Source: an uncultured Rhodospirillaceae bacterium (GTDB taxonomy: Bacteria; Pseudomonadota; Alphaproteobacteria; CAAGCB01; CAG-977). Taken from it: a DNA stretch of 5,558 nucleotides. Shown here piece after piece: positions 4,611-5,558 of this stretch. The position numbers and the translations under genes are program-made. Every line of letters starts with the position of its first letter. Position 1 is the first letter of the stretch. Below the pieces are notes generated by a model. That model was not told where the DNA came from. It did no database searches and saw only the letters and a program-made list of their open reading frames with translations. The stretch lies in NCBI GenBank assembly GCA_900553035.1, contig USCC01000125.1, positions 1 to 5,558 of the forward strand. Direction: 5' to 3'.

Positions 4611-5558
4611 CTAACGCCCGTAAGACGCTTTTTTCAGGCGCAGCGCCGGAACTTCCGGCTCTTTATGCTTCTGACGGTATTCGGCAATTTTTCTTTCGGC
4701 TTCTCGGCGTTTCTGTTCAAAGGCCTGTTCCTGTGCCGGTATGACGGAAAAACCGTTGTCACCCGCCTTTTCAACTTTTGCCATCGAAACACCGTCATCC
4801 CGCTTGAAAAACTTAACACCGTACCAGTCGGGAGCGCGATACCCGACAATCTCACAGCCGTCCTTGGCTGAAACACGCATCGTCTCGCCGTTATGTGTCT
4901 GTCGCGGAAAAGCAGAATAACCTTCTTCGCGGCACAGCTGAATTAAAGAATCTGCCATTTTCTCGGAACAATGAATCGGCGCAACGTTTCTGGGGTTGAT
5001 ACAGGAGGCAATCCGTCTGAAATCGTCTTTCTGCGCGTGTCCGGATCCGTACAGATCGGGATGTTCGCGTCCCGTAATCAGAGTTGCTTTTGCCGTTTTC
5101 GGAGATTCAGCGATCAGCTTTTCAAGCTTCTCATACCGGTCACCAATCAGCGGCGCAATGATGACGGCGTCCTCACGAAGAGCAAAGCGGTCATTTTCAC
5201 CTTTCAGAGCCTGAGAAAACGGGTCTCCGGGATTGGCATAAATTCCCGTCGTGATCGTGACGGTTTTCTCAAGGCTGATATTTTCCTGCTCCGCCTGTTG
5301 CCGCGTCATGACTTTGATGCCGGAAAACATTTTATCCAGATGCATTTCGGCATAGGAAAGACCCAGAATGTGCCGATCCATGGAAGGGCCGCCGTCAATA
5401 ATAACATGTTTTCCTGCGCGTTCGGCCGCCGCAACAACGGTCGCCAGACGTTCCATATGAGCCGCGCTGATCGGGGCAATGATCTGCCGTTCGCCGTTTT
5501 CCCTGAACAGCTTTTCATACGCGCTGCATATTTCGGCTTCGTGGCGGGCATGGCCTTC
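4611..5558 (-). CDS. RNase J-like beta-CASP metallo-beta-lactamase-fold protein (C-terminal 315 residues)
   Basis: The frame is open from the right window edge to the TAG at 4613-4611; the start lies beyond base 5558, so the internal ATG at 5454-5456 is not the true start. Numbering from the edge, residues 2-64 (GHARHEAEI, QIIAPISAAHMERLATVV, GGPSMDRHI) match the beta-CASP domain of RNase J, including the SM(D/E)R signature. TGIYANPGDP at 104-113 takes the place of the usual TGSQGEP, SGHAQKDDF at 172-180 carries the conserved motif B His, and NVAPIHC at 191-197 corresponds to the PxHG segment. A Glu/Lys/Arg-rich tail (about 275-300) is probably helical. The N-terminal HxHxDH zinc motif should be upstream. 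The family are metal-dependent RNases that process and degrade RNA in the cytoplasm, cutting internally or from the 5' end. The altered TGSQGEP and PxHG motifs suggest a diverged paralogue rather than the housekeeping enzyme, so no symbol is given. Beta-CASP family is near certain; RNase activity is inferred. Confidence 0.82.
   Translation of the reverse strand, partial: EGHARHEAEICSAYEKLFRENGERQIIAPISAAHMERLATVVAAAERAGKHVIIDGGPSMDRHILGLSYAEMHLDKMFSGIKVMTRQQAEQENISLEKTVTITTGIYANPGDPFSQALKGENDRFALREDAVIIAPLIGDRYEKLEKLIAESPKTAKATLITGREHPDLYGSGHAQKDDFRRIASCINPRNVAPIHCSEKMADSLIQLCREEGYSAFPRQTHNGETMRVSAKDGCEIVGYRAPDWYGVKFFKRDDGVSMAKVEKAGDNGFSVIPAQEQAFEQKRREAERKIAEYRQKHKEPEVPALRLKKASYGR

Overview
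The window reads as ordinary bacterial chromosome, most likely from an alphaproteobacterium of moderate GC content. The reasons are a proteobacterial NudF-type Nudix enzyme, an E. coli-type glucokinase, an RNase J-like protein (common in Alphaproteobacteria, absent from most Gammaproteobacteria) and a lipoprotein built from SHOCT-like repeats. The assignment is an inference; there is no rRNA or other strong taxonomic marker here.

Left part (1-1544, + strand): the end of an ADP-ribose pyrophosphatase gene, a sigma70-like promoter, and a complete 386-residue lipoprotein with a TPR-like region, three SHOCT-like helical repeats and a Lys/Pro/Cys-rich tail. A strong hairpin terminator follows. Because the next gene is convergent, this terminator may serve both strands.

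Middle part (1566-2720): a small XRE-type regulator on the minus strand. Divergent from it is an in-frame fragment that I read as the C-terminal end of a large restriction-type DEAD/DEAH helicase, its front end missing. The AT-rich space between them carries an 8-bp inverted repeat and two T8 tracts. The fragment ends at a bidirectional terminator shared with tRNA-Asp, whose 3' end faces this segment. The layout resembles an eroded defence or restriction island beside a tRNA gene.

Right part (2722-5558, minus strand): tRNA-Asp(GUC) with its own promoter, then glucokinase (complete, 325 residues), then about 780 bases with no gene I can support but with several small inverted repeats, then the C-terminal 315 residues of a beta-CASP metallo-beta-lactamase-fold protein resembling RNase J, cut by the window edge.

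The genes do not form one pathway: nucleotide clean-up, envelope, possible defence remnant, tRNA, glycolysis entry and RNA turnover. No CRISPR array, transposase, integrase or clearly new system is visible. The most unusual items are the three-repeat lipoprotein and the helicase fragment with its regulator.
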